The notes: generated from the sequence alone by a model not told the origin. Numbered from the stretch's first letter, positions 1 to 10,911 are shown. The stretch is 23,086 bases of DNA from Welwitschia mirabilis (GCA_051453625.1 JBOZIK010000001.1:248078405-248101490); one strand, 5' to 3'. Numbers and translations: made by a program.

Positions 1-59
1 AAAGGATTTTTATTAAAATTGATATCAAAATGTATTACATAATTTAGAAACTCTATTAA

Positions 60-350
60 TTAAAGCTTACAAAATGTGGGTTATAACATAATGCTACCAT
101 CACATTGACAAGAATTACACATTCTAGCAAATCAAGAGTGCTGAAAAAGACTAGGCCAGTTAAAACCAAAGTGAAGTATTTTTCTTGTTGTTTTCTTCCC
201 ACTAAAATAACCTCCACAAAAACCACCATAGAAATGATGAAGGATGTCTAATTTTTCCTATTTAGTCATACATTTTTTCATGATTTGGTCTTTGCACCTA
301 TAGTAAAGATATGACTCTATACATTCATAATCACCTATTCTATAGAGAAA
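60..350 (-). pseudogene. Element A integrase, N-terminal zinc-binding domain (partial)
   Basis: On the minus strand, codons from about 245 to 95 read HHFYGGFCGGYFSGKKTTRK, then a tryptophan-containing FGFNWPSLFQ stretch, then CNSCQ at 102-119. This is the HHCC zinc-binding module that precedes the catalytic core in Ty3/gypsy integrases; the family form is a GGHF block, K-T, FYWPxLF and CxxCQ. The second zinc-binding His appears changed to Tyr (GGY), and a TGA interrupts the segment between the His and Cys pairs. Upstream sequence at 250-350 is frameshifted. The DDE catalytic core would lie at negative coordinates and cannot be judged. Confidence 0.85.
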
Positions 351-459
351 AGATTTTTTTAATTATAGATTCAATATTATGATGTTTTTATAGTAACAAG
401 ATTTATTAACTATATTAGCATGATAAGGAGAAGGATGAGTAGAAGATATAATAAAAATT

Positions 460-1015
460 TATTCATCCAAAAAAGAATCATCAAGCATAAGATCATTAAG
501 AGAAGAAGAAAGATACGATAAATGATCTGCTACACTATATCTTTCCTTGCTTTGTCAATAATGGTAAGATTATATTCTTGCATGAGGAGAATCCATTTAA
601 TGAGTCCAGCACTAAAATATTTCATGTTCATAAGGTATCTAATAGTTGCATGATCAGTATAAACATTTACATAAAATCTTAAAAAATAGTGTCTAAGATT
701 GTAAAGTTAAAAGATTATGGCTAACATTTCTTTCTAAGTAGTAGTATAATTTATTTAAGCTTTAGATAAAGTTTTGGTATAATAAGATATAACTTTAAAA
801 TCATTTTCATACTTTATCCAATAATCCAACCCATGAAAATATTACTAGCATCACACATTAACTCAAAATATTTATTCCAATTGAGTCTCATTACAATAGG
901 TGTGGAAGATATTTTATGTTTAAGTTTTTTAAAAGCAAGATGACAAGACTTATTCCATTCAAATTTAGCTTCTCTTTCAAGTAATAGAAAAAGGGGTTTA
1001 TAAATTTTTATATAA
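460..1015 (-). pseudogene. Element A RNase H domain and RT-RNase H connection
   Basis: A stop-free stretch at about 830-1010 gives KPLFLLLEREAKFEW, followed by KYFELMCDASNIFMG. This is the start of the Ty3/gypsy RNase H fold, and the first catalytic Asp (CDAS) is intact. Further on, VYTDHATIRYLMN (627-664) carries the last catalytic Asp (TDH), and KWILLMQEYNL follows. The domain ends at VADHLSYL (481-537), the family's VADHLSRL tail, then an FPDE-like DDSFLDE. A frameshift separates the TDH part from the VADHLS part. RNase H would degrade the RNA strand of the RNA-DNA hybrid during reverse transcription. Its key acidic residues survive here better than those of the neighbouring RT. Confidence 0.88.
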
Positions 1016-1029
1016 TTCTAAATAAAATT

Positions 1030-1750
1030 AGAATAAAAACTATAATAATCAAGGAAAAATTGAACTTATTTTAGATTTTTTGGAGGATTTAGGTTTTTAA
1101 TAATACTTACCTTTTTATCATCCATTCTATTTTCTTTATTAGAAATGTAGTGATCTAATATGATTCCATCATAAACTATAAAGAAACTAATCTCTCAACT
1201 CAAATGTAGGCCACTTTCTATGCATCTATCAATGACTTTCTCTAACCTTTCTAAGATTTTTTTAATATTTTTACCAAAGATTGAGAAGTTAACTATATTA
1301 ATTTTAATCTAATCCTCTAAGATATTAGAAACAATACCCATCATTGCACATTGAAAAATAATAAGGACACTACATAGTCTAAAAAAATGCATCTAAAGGC
1401 AAATATTCTAAAAAATAAAGAGAAATTTATTTTTGCTTGATTCTCACGAGTTGTACAAAATCTAATTATAACCATTATACCCATTAAGAAAGTAATAAAA
1501 TGCATGTCTTTAGATCCTATCAAGTATTTAATAAAGAAAAGGTAAAGGAAATGATATTTCTTTTTAACTTTATTTATCTTCCTAAAATTAATACACATTC
1601 TCCACTTCCCAATGTTTTTAGATACTACTATCAAAGGACTAATCTACTCACTATTATATATAGTGTAAATAATTCCATCATTCATTAATTTAATAATTTT
1701 ATCTTTTACAACTTATTTAAGGGTTAGAATTATCCTACAATGGGGTCACG
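1030..1750 (-). pseudogene. Element A reverse transcriptase domain, active site destroyed
   Basis: The minus-strand frame at 1341-1634 contains GKWRMCINFRKINK, the family's W-R-x-C-I-D-x-R-x-L-N-K block, followed after a frameshift by the FLNGYSGYNQ region in degraded form. A further stop-interrupted frame gives ERLEKVIDRCIESGLHLS, the palm-thumb segment just after the active site. At the expected YMDD/FMDD position (about 1295-1310) the codons read INIVNF, so both catalytic Asp are lost (to Val and Asn). Element B keeps FMDD at the same place. Function as a polymerase is therefore impossible for this copy, apart from its stops and frameshifts. Confidence 0.9.
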
Positions 1751-2289
1751 TAATAAGTTTTACATTATCCTTAAAGAATATATTTTATATTGAATAATAG
1801 AAGTAGTAGTGGCTGTTAAATCTTTGTAAGTGCAATTAAATGCATTAAACTTAGAATTTAGAAGTGAGATTAAAATTAATTCTTGTTGAGGAGAAAGATT
1901 TTCATCTATTATCAATGGTTTATTCTAATCATCACACAAAAAGATATATTTCAATCCACTAGGTAAAGATTTTAGATTTTAATTTAGATTTTTAGTTTCT
2001 GTTAATTTTTTCTCATAGATGACTATCGTCTTTGACCATCATCTAGATGATAAGGGTGGATAACCTCCCTCAAAATTTGAAATCTTAGTTATTTTTAATT
2101 GTTAGACTTCTTCACAGATTATAGTTTTAGTCTTTCTATTTTTATAATCAAAATAATCAATTCCTAAATGTTTATAGTTGAGTTCATCATCAAGGAAAAT
2201 TTTCAAATTTTATACCATAAGTGGATCATCATACAATGTAGGATTATGAAGCATTAATCATCTCTCTTTAAGTGGATGATTCTATAAAA

Positions 2290-2800
2290 ATAATGTTAGC
2301 TTAATTTCTTCCTCTACTTTTCACTCATCCCCTAGGGATTTTTCAGTAGCATTGAAAACTCTAATGACAAACTTTTTATTTTCTAAGTAGAACTCCATCA
2401 TTCCACTTCTTATATCAATAAAACAAGGGCTATTGTACAAAATGCTCTATCTAGAAGTATTGAATTACCTCCATTATGCTTAATGTTAATCAAAACCACA
2501 TCTATTAGAGAGAATGTGTTCTCAATTTAAATCACCAAACCTTTATTATTTCTAAGGGTTTCTTCACTGATGTATCTGCTAATTCTGAGATAATATGTGT
2601 ATACTTAATTCTACTTTTTAAACCAAGTCATTGACATATATGTAAAGGAATAATATTAACATCATCCCTATATTGATTAATATATTCTTAATTATTTTAT
2701 TTTCTTCTAATGTAATACTAACTAATTCTACTTTAGGATTCCTAAATTTTAAACAATTTTGCAAAATTAAGTTGGTTATAGATTAGGCGAAGAAGACTTT
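2290..2800 (-). pseudogene. Element A aspartic protease domain (degraded)
   Basis: Codons at about 2328-2432 read without a stop FIDIRSGMMEFYLENKKFVI, then RVFNATEKSLGDE. In plant Ty3/gypsy Pol this stretch (IIDVRxGxxEFxLxNxKxxxRVF) is the C-terminal part of the retropepsin domain, normally after a GRPFLAT block; here a shifted DRAFCT precedes it at about 2440. The active-site D-S/T-G motif, expected nearer 2700-2800, is not recognisable, so the catalytic part is either lost or scrambled by frameshifts. The protease would cut the Gag-Pol polyprotein. Sequence at 1750-2290 is the protease-RT linker and shows no independent domain. Confidence 0.75.
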
Positions 2801-3179
2801 ACTAGCTATATTTTGTTTTTATTTCCTCCTAATTATGTCTTTTCACAACTTATAATATATAGCATTTTATCACAAGAGTTTCCAAAATGGTAAATTTATA
2901 CTCACTTCTTACATTAATGCTTTAAGAAGATTATCAAAGGTAGAATTAGTATTTTTTATATTAAGTCAAGTAATAGTAGGTTTTTTTCCTCTATCTTAAG
3001 AAGAATTTTTCTATTTAAGCTTATCACTTAAATGATAAATAAAATTATGATTTTCTAAGATTTTAATACCCTTTTCTTCCTTTTCATCTTTCTTATCATT
3101 TTTTAAAAATTAAATCCTGATGGGTAGAATGTGTTATTTCCTTTTCAATACTTGTCATAACCTTTTAATCTTTTCATAC

Positions 3180-4620
3180 CTTATTATGATTTGATAAAGT
3201 TATCCTTGTAGTTTTTAATTTGTAAAAATACTTTGTTGAAGAACATTCACTAGATTTTCAATGTTTATGTTTGTCTTCTCTTAATATTTTATTACTTCAT
3301 CAATGGAATTTCTAAGTTGATCATTTTATTTTTGAGAATTTGATATGCTTCCTTAATAATTTGAGCTACCTAGTTAGAAGTGAGAGTTGTTTCTTTAAAA
3401 GCTAGCATTCTTAAATATATTTCTAAATGGTTGAAAATTTGGATAAATTATTTGAAAGTTCTTGAATTTATTTTAAAAGTTTAAAAGTTAGGTTGTCCAT
3501 TTATCCTAGGTTAAAATTTATTTGGATTTTGATTTTCATTTTTAAGGTTTGAAAACAAAAGGATATACTTCTTTTTTTTTTTTGTAAGTTAGTAATAAAG
3601 GACATTCTTTAGTCACATGATAGTTGTCTTCACATAAATCACAAGTTAGAACCACATTTTTTTTTAGTTACCACTTGTGGATGGAGAATCGTTTTATTCT
3701 ATTTTTTAATATTATTATAAAATAGTTAATTACATTCATTGGTTCTTTTTCTAATTTTACTTCCTCCTTTTCTTGTTTTACTTATTTGATATCTTTTATG
3801 AGTTGGCTTATTATATATTTTCTCTAGATGTTAGCTTAGATCATGTTTAACTTACTTCAACTAATTCTTTCAACAACCTCCATGAATTTTATAAAGTGAG
3901 ATTTATTAAAATCCACCACATGAAAAGTCTATAATTTGTTTAGTTTAGCTATTAACTATAGAAATAGTTTATTAATTCTCCTTGATTAAATGCATCAATG
4001 GGATTATAATTAATTATAATAAAAAATTATTTATAAGGAATGGCATAACCATTATTAGATTGTTATTGGAAATTTGTTAGCTCTTACTTTTTTTTTTCCT
4101 TGTTTTTTCACTCATAAGTATTTTTATAAATGCTTCTTAAACTTAGTTCCATTTTTTTAAGCTTTTATGTGGGATAGTTCCTAACCATAATTTCACTTTT
4201 TCTTTTAAAGTGATAGAAAAGATAATCATTTAAGTATAATCATTAATTCATTTCATATTGTTTCTTAAGGTAAGCACTAATTATTCGATGTTGACTATAT
4301 GTTGAAGGGGATCTTTATCATTTTCTCCATTAAAAGTAGGATATGGATTTAGATTTCTTAATTCGACATCATCACTAGGAGGTATGTCAAAAAGGATTTT
4401 GGATTTCATGCTTTCTATTTGCAATTATTTCATTTAGAGTGACATTAGAATTTGAATTTATGAGGGTAGTAGAGGTTCCTATCATGATATAATAATTAGG
4501 TGATACTACTTATTTATGTTTTTACATAAAATTTGATATTATAATAAAACTATTTTCTTCTAAACTTTTTAAAAAAAAAAATTCTTTGAAAAAATTAGAT
4601 TCAAAAACAATAAATGTAGA
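3180..4620 (-). pseudogene. Element A gag (nucleocapsid/capsid) pseudogene
   Basis: The clearest part is an intact retroviral-type zinc knuckle on the minus strand at about 3598-3650: CDLCEDNYHVTKEC, spacing C-x2-C-x4-H-x4-C. Such knuckles bind RNA at the end of Gag. The capsid-like part lies at about 3900-4400, where short frames match gag of element B (for example a PTNPNTNITLRLLIAN segment near the N-terminus), but stops and frameshifts break it everywhere. Poly-T runs (3570-3585 and 4088-4098) add to the frame disruption. The N-terminal edge, near 4500-4600, is set only by comparison with element B. Confidence 0.78.
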
Positions 4621-4779
4621 AAAATATTCTTACTTAATTCTTAAAATATTTGTTGTACCTAAGATGTGTGTACCTATTTTTAGTTTGTAATTGATCTAAC
4701 CTTATTGGATGTTTTCTTTTATTAGCAGCTATTCTCTTTGATAATTTATCTTTTTACCAATGTTTATCATATTCTACCA

Positions 4780-6559
4780 TGCTTAGTTCTATTTTCATAA
4801 AGGTTATCTTATTGTCATCTAGATTATGTACTTCAATGATATAAAATATAGAAAACACAAAAATAAAAAATAGAATAAAATATCATCTAGAAATAACATA
4901 AAATAAAAACTAACAGTCATCATCTGAGTCCTCTAGATAATAGAAGAAATGATAGAAAAAATATTTGTTCATATAAAAAATAAAAAACTTTAGTTTTAAA
5001 GGTTGTCATTACCATGCATTATCTAGAAAAAAAAAGGAGATAATAAGGCATTATTTTTAAAACACAAATTGGAAAATGTGAAAAGAAAAATCTATGATTC
5101 TACTATAAAAATACAATGCTACTATAGACAAATGCTTAATTTGAATTTCAAACTACTTATCTAAGTAGCTATAATCCTTAAACTCTAAGTAGCATTTCTC
5201 AGTAATGACATTAAGATGTTGTAGTGCATATTTATGCAAATGTTACATCCTTAAACTAATTTTGTTAATCACATATATGTGCATAAATACAACATACTAA
5301 TATAGATGATTGTTGCAGTGTGTATCTATGCAAATGATTACACTTTCAAGAAGATCCTATCATTTATAAATAAATATAGATTTTACATAACACAATATAC
5401 TAACATACATGGAAGTGACTTAAATGTCATATTCTTATTGAACGCATAGACAAGAAGAGTGAGAATTGATTTCAGGAATAAAAAACTTACATTTCTTAAA
5501 AAAAAAAATAAATAACAATTTAAAAAATGATAATGTAATACACTTATGAAAAAGAATATAAAGCTAATCTAAGTGTAACTTTTGTTTGATTATTAGATTA
5601 ACCTATTAGAGATTAGTACTATATAATTTAGACTAATAAAGAAATTTCTTCACTAGATCGAGACCAACTTAAGCTATTAGGTTCATTAAATAGAATATAA
5701 AACCATGTAAAGTTCATTTAGGAAAGAAAGATAATTCATCTGAGCTAACAATGCTCAACCTTAACAAAGGCTACACTTATAATCTATATCACTAAAGAAG
5801 CTATAATGGAATCTGAAGTAACATAAACTATAAGGAATATATACACAATAAGCATAAGAAAATAAAAAAGATTTATTTGAATTAGATTTAAGCTAACATC
5901 CATATTACAAAGTAGTTGCACCTCAATAGAGAAAGCATAGCCCAACACCACAAAAGATGTCTCTTTACAACTATAATAGATAAATCTCTAATCCTTCGAT
6001 CTCCTATCACATGAATTTCTATTACAAATAAAGACAAGTAGGAGCCAAGGGCATAGTTAATACATATTAACAAAAATATACTCATAAATAAATAAGACAA
6101 ATAGGAATAAGTGCAATCCTAACAACCATGTAAGAAACATAGAGACAAATGACTAAAGTTAGGTGAAGTTTAATGAATTGTTATTTTAGATGTTATCCTT
6201 CTGATTATCTGGACAATACAAGAGATGATACCACCATATAAGAATTCAAAATCATTTGCCAGATTAATTCCAGATAGCATTATTATTGGCTTTATTATTC
6301 TATCATTTGTATAGTTATTCATATGATAAAGTGGATGATAGGCTTTTTACAATTGTCCATGTAATGTATTAGCCTTGATGTTTGTAGGAATTTTACCTCA
6401 AAATAGAAAATATTATAAACTGCTTTAAATGTTGTCAAATGTTATGAAGATTGCATATTTTTATTTCTTTTCTTTTATCTCTCCATTATCAAAGAAATTC
6501 AGCATGAACCTATTTAGTATTCTACAAAATTATTTAAAATACCCTATCAAATACATACA
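4780..6559 (-). repeat. LTR1: 5' LTR of element A (about 1.78 kb)
   Basis: This segment aligns along most of its length with 17346-19095 and, over its right two-thirds, with 19096-20241. All three copies stop matching at the same place on the right, just after CCTATCAAATACATACA, so on the minus strand the LTR begins TGTATGTATTTG. The left boundary is set at a TG (4780-4781) preceded by TACCA in both A and B; the ACCA fits the 3' end of a primer tRNA, but the rest of a primer-binding site is not recognisable. TG...CA termini fit an LTR. No polypurine tract abuts the right end, so this is the 5' rather than a shared LTR. The copy has an internal duplication near 5214-5400. Confidence 0.8.
5214..5400. 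repeat. Diverged tandem duplication inside LTR1 (period about 92 bp)
   Basis: Two neighbouring stretches begin alike, TGTAGTGCATATTTATGCAA at about 5219 and TGCAGTGTGTATCTATGCAA at about 5311, and end alike (ACAACATACTAATATA and ACAATATACTAACATA). LTR2 has a single matching unit at about 17815-17900, so the doubling arose in LTR1 or was lost in LTR2. The two units are clearly diverged, so the event is old. Confidence 0.6.
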
Positions 6560-7284
6560 AGTTAATAACATAACATAGTCCCTACTTAGCCTTACTAGTT
6601 TGTGATAAAACTAGGTGGTTAACCATGATTGCAAACTAACTTGTCCACTAATAAAAATAAAAAAGTATTAAAAAATCAGATAATAAAAATTTTTAAAAAA
6701 TCTCTGAGATATAAACTAAATTATGTAAAAATAGAAAATTAAGTGTTTCACTTATTGAGATGCTAGTCATGCTGTCATTCAAGTTATCATCTAGACAATA
6801 TGGTGGATAAGAAGCTCAAAAATTATTCTTAAAAAATAGAAACCTATAATAAAAATTTTTAGATAAATAATTAATAATTGCACTAACAATAAAAATCCCC
6901 CACTAAATTATATAGTAAATAATTAGAATAATCTCAAAACAAGTATGATCAATTTTCATCGTGAAATGTGAAAAGATAGATATGCATGAAAATCGAAGAA
7001 AAATACACCCTGCTGAAACTCAAAATAATGATGTGGATATATAATAAGCATGAGTTTTAAGTATAAGAATATATAGAGGGGAATATTAAAATATAACAAA
7101 AATCACTTCCATGGATGTCTCATAATGAACTCAGAATGGGCAATAGGCTCAGGAGTAGGAGGGAAAGATGAAGGGAATTTAGAATATGTAGGGAAACAAA
7201 GATCCACTGATGTAGATATTAAGTAAAATATCTTATTTTCCTATACATGACTCACCTCTAAAAGGTTAACTATTACACTCTACT
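6560..7284. other. Non-coding stretch between LTR1 and the extra ORF
   Basis: No conserved reading frame is visible. A G-rich run on the minus strand (AGTGGGGGATTTTT, plus-strand 6887-6901) resembles a retrotransposon polypurine tract, but the sequence after it does not begin like the family LTR. A copy of the dispersed TCATCTAGACAAT motif lies at about 6785-6797, followed by GGTGGAT as in the LTRs. The stretch is probably the 3' untranslated region of element C. Confidence 0.45.
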
Positions 7285-8320
7285 TAATAGATATGATGAA
7301 CTAATGTACATTGACCAACTACTCCTCAGAGTATCAAACTCTCCTCTCAACTATCTGGATTCTCCACTCTAGTATCTGGATCCTCTCATTAAGTGTCTAG
7401 ATATCTCTATTAATGAAACTCCTAATGGTCTTAGTGATCTCTACTAGGAAGATCTATATCTGCTCTAATAAAGCTTCAACCTCAGATATTTTAACCTAAT
7501 GTCTCTTTGCCTCTCTTGGTATCTGTATACCCATCTCCTGTAAATACCAAGCTGAAATCTAGATATGCATAAGGAATTGCTTTTCCCATTGAATGTGGTA
7601 TCCTAAACTATCAAAACATAGCTAAGAGAAGGCATGAATATCCTAGAGTTTGTAGCTACCATGTCTTGACCATAGACCTAAGTATATTCCATCTAAAAGA
7701 TGATAAGTCCATCTACTCACCTTGCCTAAATGCTATCAATATCTGAAGATGTCTGATCATGGTGTGACTATCATAAAATGATGAACTAATGTTATGAATT
7801 AGCCATCTATATAAAACTTTATAGGTTAGGGCTAACTAAGTCACAATAATACCCTGACTATCCAATATCAAGTTTTCAAAAATATCTAATGCTATGCTAT
7901 ATGTATGACACTTTCCTGTACCTTCCATAGAATAAATATGTAAGTTACCAATGCCACCTAGATCTATATCTACTATAATGTGGTTTGGGAGTAATATGAT
8001 TTTATAATCATGTAATAATGCTACAATCATATCCATGAGACGACCAGGAGAATTAAGTCGTTTCTCTATATGTATCATGTCATAAAAATACCTAGTCTTT
8101 AATACATAATATGTTCCATGTGCATCTAAAATCCAATGGAGCTATAAATTAGTGAGCCTCTAATTGACTTTTGGCTTTAATCTACTCATGAAGTCTCTGA
8201 AGTATCTCTTGATATGAATGGTAGGATTTTGAATCATAAGTAAATGTTTGTGTCAAGATGAGAGATGCATAGACTTTGCATGCTCTACCTTCAGTAGCAC
8301 TAATGAGCCTACCTCCTATT
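7285..8320 (-). pseudogene. Extra sense-strand ORF downstream of integrase, coiled-coil C-terminus, function unknown
   Basis: This is the longest non-pol coding signal. A first frame at about 8165-8310 includes RLISATEGRACKVYASLIL. A second runs unbroken from about 8095 to 7836 and includes RLNSPGRLMDMIVALLHDYK and LPNHIIVDIDLGGIG before a TAG. The same strand continues (MIRHLQILIAFRQGE near 7720) and finishes at about 7290-7500 with a charged segment holding regular Leu/Ile spacing (TLNERIQILEWRIQIVERRV), typical of a coiled coil. Internal stops are mostly TAG, as expected if CAG or TGG decayed. Athila-type elements often carry an ORF after pol, sometimes called env-like; I see no clear signal peptide or transmembrane helix here, so I do not call it an envelope gene. 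It is not visible in B (lost at the gap) or E. Confidence 0.55.
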
Positions 8321-9741
8321 TTATGACTTTGGCCTCAGCCTCAACTTATTTAGCTCTATGCATATAGGGCCTACTCAGTCAAAAATATGCAAAAGGTTAT
8401 GCAAAATCTAGTAGACATAGTTAAAATAAAATAACCCCAAAATCAATTTAAAAAATATTTTAGAAAAATGAAAGATACATCTAGATCCTCCTAAAAGTGT
8501 CAATACATTCCTATTGCCTAATCATGAGAAGAAAACTTTAAAGCACATGAAAAATACAAAAAACAATTTTGTAAGTATGTCCCACATACTATAAAAATTT
8601 AAAGTACCTGAATAAAATAACTAATCTAGTTGAATCATAAAACATATTAAACTAATTAATTTACCATAAAGGACCATTAATTTTGACTTACTATTTGGAA
8701 GAAATCAAGTGTGAAGAGTAAAAACCTAAATTTTTCTTATAAAACACATAATTAATTATATCTTTTAAAATACATGATGAAAATCAAATTTCTAAGTTCC
8801 AAATCAAAGAGTATGAAAAATTAATCAACATACTTGAAAACTATGCATTAAAAGGCTAAAAAGATGAAAAAATTTGAAAAAAAACAAGAAAGATAAAATC
8901 ATCGCTTATTCTTAAAAATTCACAAAAATTTAGGAAATCTGTGGGTGAATCATGTGGAGACAAGATGCAACACATTAGCAGTGACTAGGGGGCCCATTCT
9001 ATTTTAAAGGAATAAGAAAAAAGGATGAAGAAATGAAGAGAAAATGAGAAAAAATGGTTTATGTTATGGATTTATCACAATGTCATCTATTGCATCATTC
9101 AGAAAACAACCTTAGAATGAATTAGAAAAAATCTAACAATCATCCACCTGTGTCATCTAGACAAGTAGGTAGATGATGGGATTTTGAAAATTTTCTCAAA
9201 AATTAACATTTCAACTAGAAAAATTAGGCTCAAATATTATCATGAAGGTATTAGAATTTATCAAAAAGTTGGAAAAAACAGGGAATCATGGAAAATCGTG
9301 AAAAATTTAGATGAAGTAGAAAATTCAATGTAAATAGTGTTGAGAAAAACATACTATCTAGGTTAAAACCTAATTAAAAAACTAAATAAATGTGACCAAA
9401 CTAAAGAATAAATAAGACAAAGTGAAGAACAGCAAAATATACAAGGAATTTCATAAAAACAATGGAATATAAAAGATTTTTTATTTAATTTTGATGCTAA
9501 AAGAAAAAGATATGTCATGATTTAAGAAGAAGAAAACTACTAAATGATAAGGTTCTATACGAAGATGAGAAAATGTAGAAATGACTTTGATATAATAAAT
9601 TAAAAAACCTAAAGAAAAGGAAAACAAAAACGGACACAAGAAGCATGAATAACATTGCTTACATATTCTAAATTCTAATATAGCAAACACCCATAGAAGA
9701 CATCATAAAGCCACCTAAGTAAAAATGCATAACAAAATGTA
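8321..9741. other. AT-rich spacer between extra ORF and the post-integrase repeat
   Basis: No reading frame matching a known domain is seen on either strand. It includes another copy of the dispersed motif (about 9152-9182, TCATCTAGACAAG followed by GATGATGGG) and a locally GC-richer CTAGGGGGCCCATTC at about 8985-9000. It is probably untranslated sequence of element C between integrase and the extra ORF. Confidence 0.4.
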
Positions 9742-10811
9742 TAAACTCTATAAAGTTTCACTTGAAATGTAATGATTATGGTAATATTAAAACTTAAGTT
9801 CTTAGCATAATAAATGACAAGAGCAAATACTACTTAGAAATGAATCCACCTACTCACACCTCACAAACACACCTGAATCCTCAAAAGTAAAATAATCATG
9901 TGAGAAGACTAAAAGTCTAGGAAATAAGCAATGCCTCTAATGACACTAGAAACACTACTAATCCCATAGGATTAAAGTTTATTACAACTTTTTCCATGAT
10001 GAGGGGATGCAACCACAGTCAGAGAAGTAAGGATCCATAAAGCATGACCAACTAACCCTCCATTGGAGTTCTCATAGCTATAATACTATCAAAGATTTCT
10101 CTCAAAAAAATCTATCCTAGTGCATCATGGTGACCATGTATTTTTCTTTAAGTATAAAATAAAATAGATCATGGTTATTATTTCTTTCTTTTCTTTTATT
10201 TTTTGTGAAAAATTTCCGCATGATCACATACTCAAAAAGATGAAGGTAAATAAGTGAGATGAAAGATAGAAAAGAAAACTCCCAAACAAATAGATACCTT
10301 ATACCATTTAAAAAAAGCATAAGAACTAATGCATATTCCTTTAAAGTGAACTCCATAGACATGTGAATGTCTCAAAATTTGATGAATTCAATCTTACCAC
10401 CATAAAAATGCCTAAATATGAATACTAATCACGGAAAACTTCATAAAGTAACACATAAATTAAGTTTAAAATATGATTAAGTAATATCATAACATCAACC
10501 AAAGGAATAAGTTAAGAAAGAACTTGGACAATGATAGGATGGAAGTCCTTCTCATTAAGAGGAACCTCCAAAACAAGTGCTTCAACCATGTTCATGGTTG
10601 CATAGAGAGATCCTTCGTATAGTTTTAACCATTGGCCATTAATTTTCTAAATCTCCTTAGTCTCTAAATTTAAGACTCAATAGAGCAATTTTAATACACC
10701 CTCTTTATAAGATAAGGACCTAATCATTTAGAGGTCAACTTATTATTCAAAATATGTACTCTAGTGTTCTATAAAAGAACAAGTTGACTAAGTTCAAACT
10801 TTTCTATGAAG
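9742..10811 (-). repeat. Post-integrase segment, copy 1 (pairs with 10912-11990)
   Basis: Starting at AACTCTATAAAGTTTCACTT, this aligns base for base in order with 10912 onwards (AACTCTATAAATTTTCACTC). Shared blocks include GTTTATTACAACTTTTT, GCAACCACAGTCA and CTATCCTAGTGCA/TTATCCTAGTGCA. By eye identity is about 75-80%. On the minus strand it runs from the integrase C-terminus into the 3' spacer. The match ends on the right exactly where the N run begins, so the true extent is unknown. Confidence 0.85.
10600..10811 (-). pseudogene. Element C integrase C-terminal domain (cut by the gap)
   Basis: Minus-strand codons give LSQLVLL, then after a TAG NTRVHILNNKLTSK, a TGA where the family has Trp, and LGPYLIKRVY. 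Near 10617-10650 lies KINGQWLKLY. These match the end of plant Ty3/gypsy integrases (V-L-L-Y-N-S-R, K-L-x-S-R-W-x-G-P-F, K-V-N-G-Q-R-L-K-P-Y). The frame is interrupted by several stops. Only about 70 codons remain; the catalytic core would lie right of 10811, in the gap. Confidence 0.85.
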
Positions 10812-10911
10812 NNNNNNNNNNNNNNNNNNNNNNNNNNNNNNNNNNNNNNNNNNNNNNNNNNNNNNNNNNNNNNNNNNNNNNNNNNNNNNNNNNNNNNNNN
10901 NNNNNNNNNNN
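10812..10911. other. Assembly gap of exactly 100 N
   Basis: The run is exactly 100 N, the usual placeholder for a scaffold gap of unknown size. Both flanks are paralogous copies of the same retrotransposon segment in the same orientation. To the left, element C lacks everything upstream of the integrase C-terminus; to the right, element B lacks everything downstream of its 3' spacer. Confidence 0.98.

Larger units (their letters stand above)
1..6559 (-). mobile_element. Element A: degenerate Ty3/gypsy LTR retrotransposon, 5' LTR to integrase N-terminus
   Basis: Reading the minus strand from 6559 downwards gives the canonical Ty3/gypsy order: LTR, gag with a CCHC zinc knuckle, protease, reverse transcriptase, RNase H, then the integrase zinc-binding domain, which runs off the left edge. 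RT, RNase H and integrase in that order is diagnostic of Ty3/gypsy rather than Ty1/copia. The frame shifts repeatedly and contains many stops, so the copy cannot encode a working polyprotein. It is the same family as element B (10912-19095), with matching motifs at equivalent spacing. The integrase core, any downstream ORF and the 3' LTR are outside the window, so target-site duplications cannot be tested. Confidence 0.9.
6560..10811 (-). mobile_element. Element C: 3' portion of a related Ty3/gypsy element
   Basis: On the minus strand, from the gap leftwards, this holds the end of an integrase (10600-10811), a spacer that is paralogous to the same region of element B, an extra ORF (7285-8320), and untranslated sequence up to the edge of LTR1 at 6560. 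Its gag, RT and RNase H are absent: they should lie right of 10811 and are replaced by the gap. No LTR of the A/B type is visible at its 3' side. The simplest reading is that element A inserted into C before or within its 3' end. Attribution of everything between 6560 and 9742 to C rests on orientation and order only. Confidence 0.65.

Noticed and set aside
1500-1688. Plus-strand 62-codon frame
   Set aside because: It is antisense to the recognised RT frame of element A and has no family features of its own.
4775-4779. Primer-binding site next to LTR1 (and 17341-17345 next to LTR2)
   Set aside because: Only TACCA is shared; the expected longer match to a plant tRNA 3' end (Asp or initiator Met) is not visible, so it serves only as weak support for the LTR edge.
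5888-6100. Minus-strand 70-codon hydrophobic frame inside LTR1
   Set aside because: The equivalent positions of LTR2 and LTR3 are not open in this frame, and hydrophobic frames are common by chance in such AT-rich DNA.
6887-6901. G-rich run on the minus strand as the polypurine tract of element C
   Set aside because: The sequence after it does not begin TGTATG like the family LTR, and no LTR copy follows; kept only as a remark in the non-coding entry.
9481-10362. Minus-strand frames of 69 and 81 codons, Phe/Leu-rich
   Set aside because: The paralogous copy at 10912-11990 does not keep them open, and they match no domain. They are probably chance frames in the spacer.
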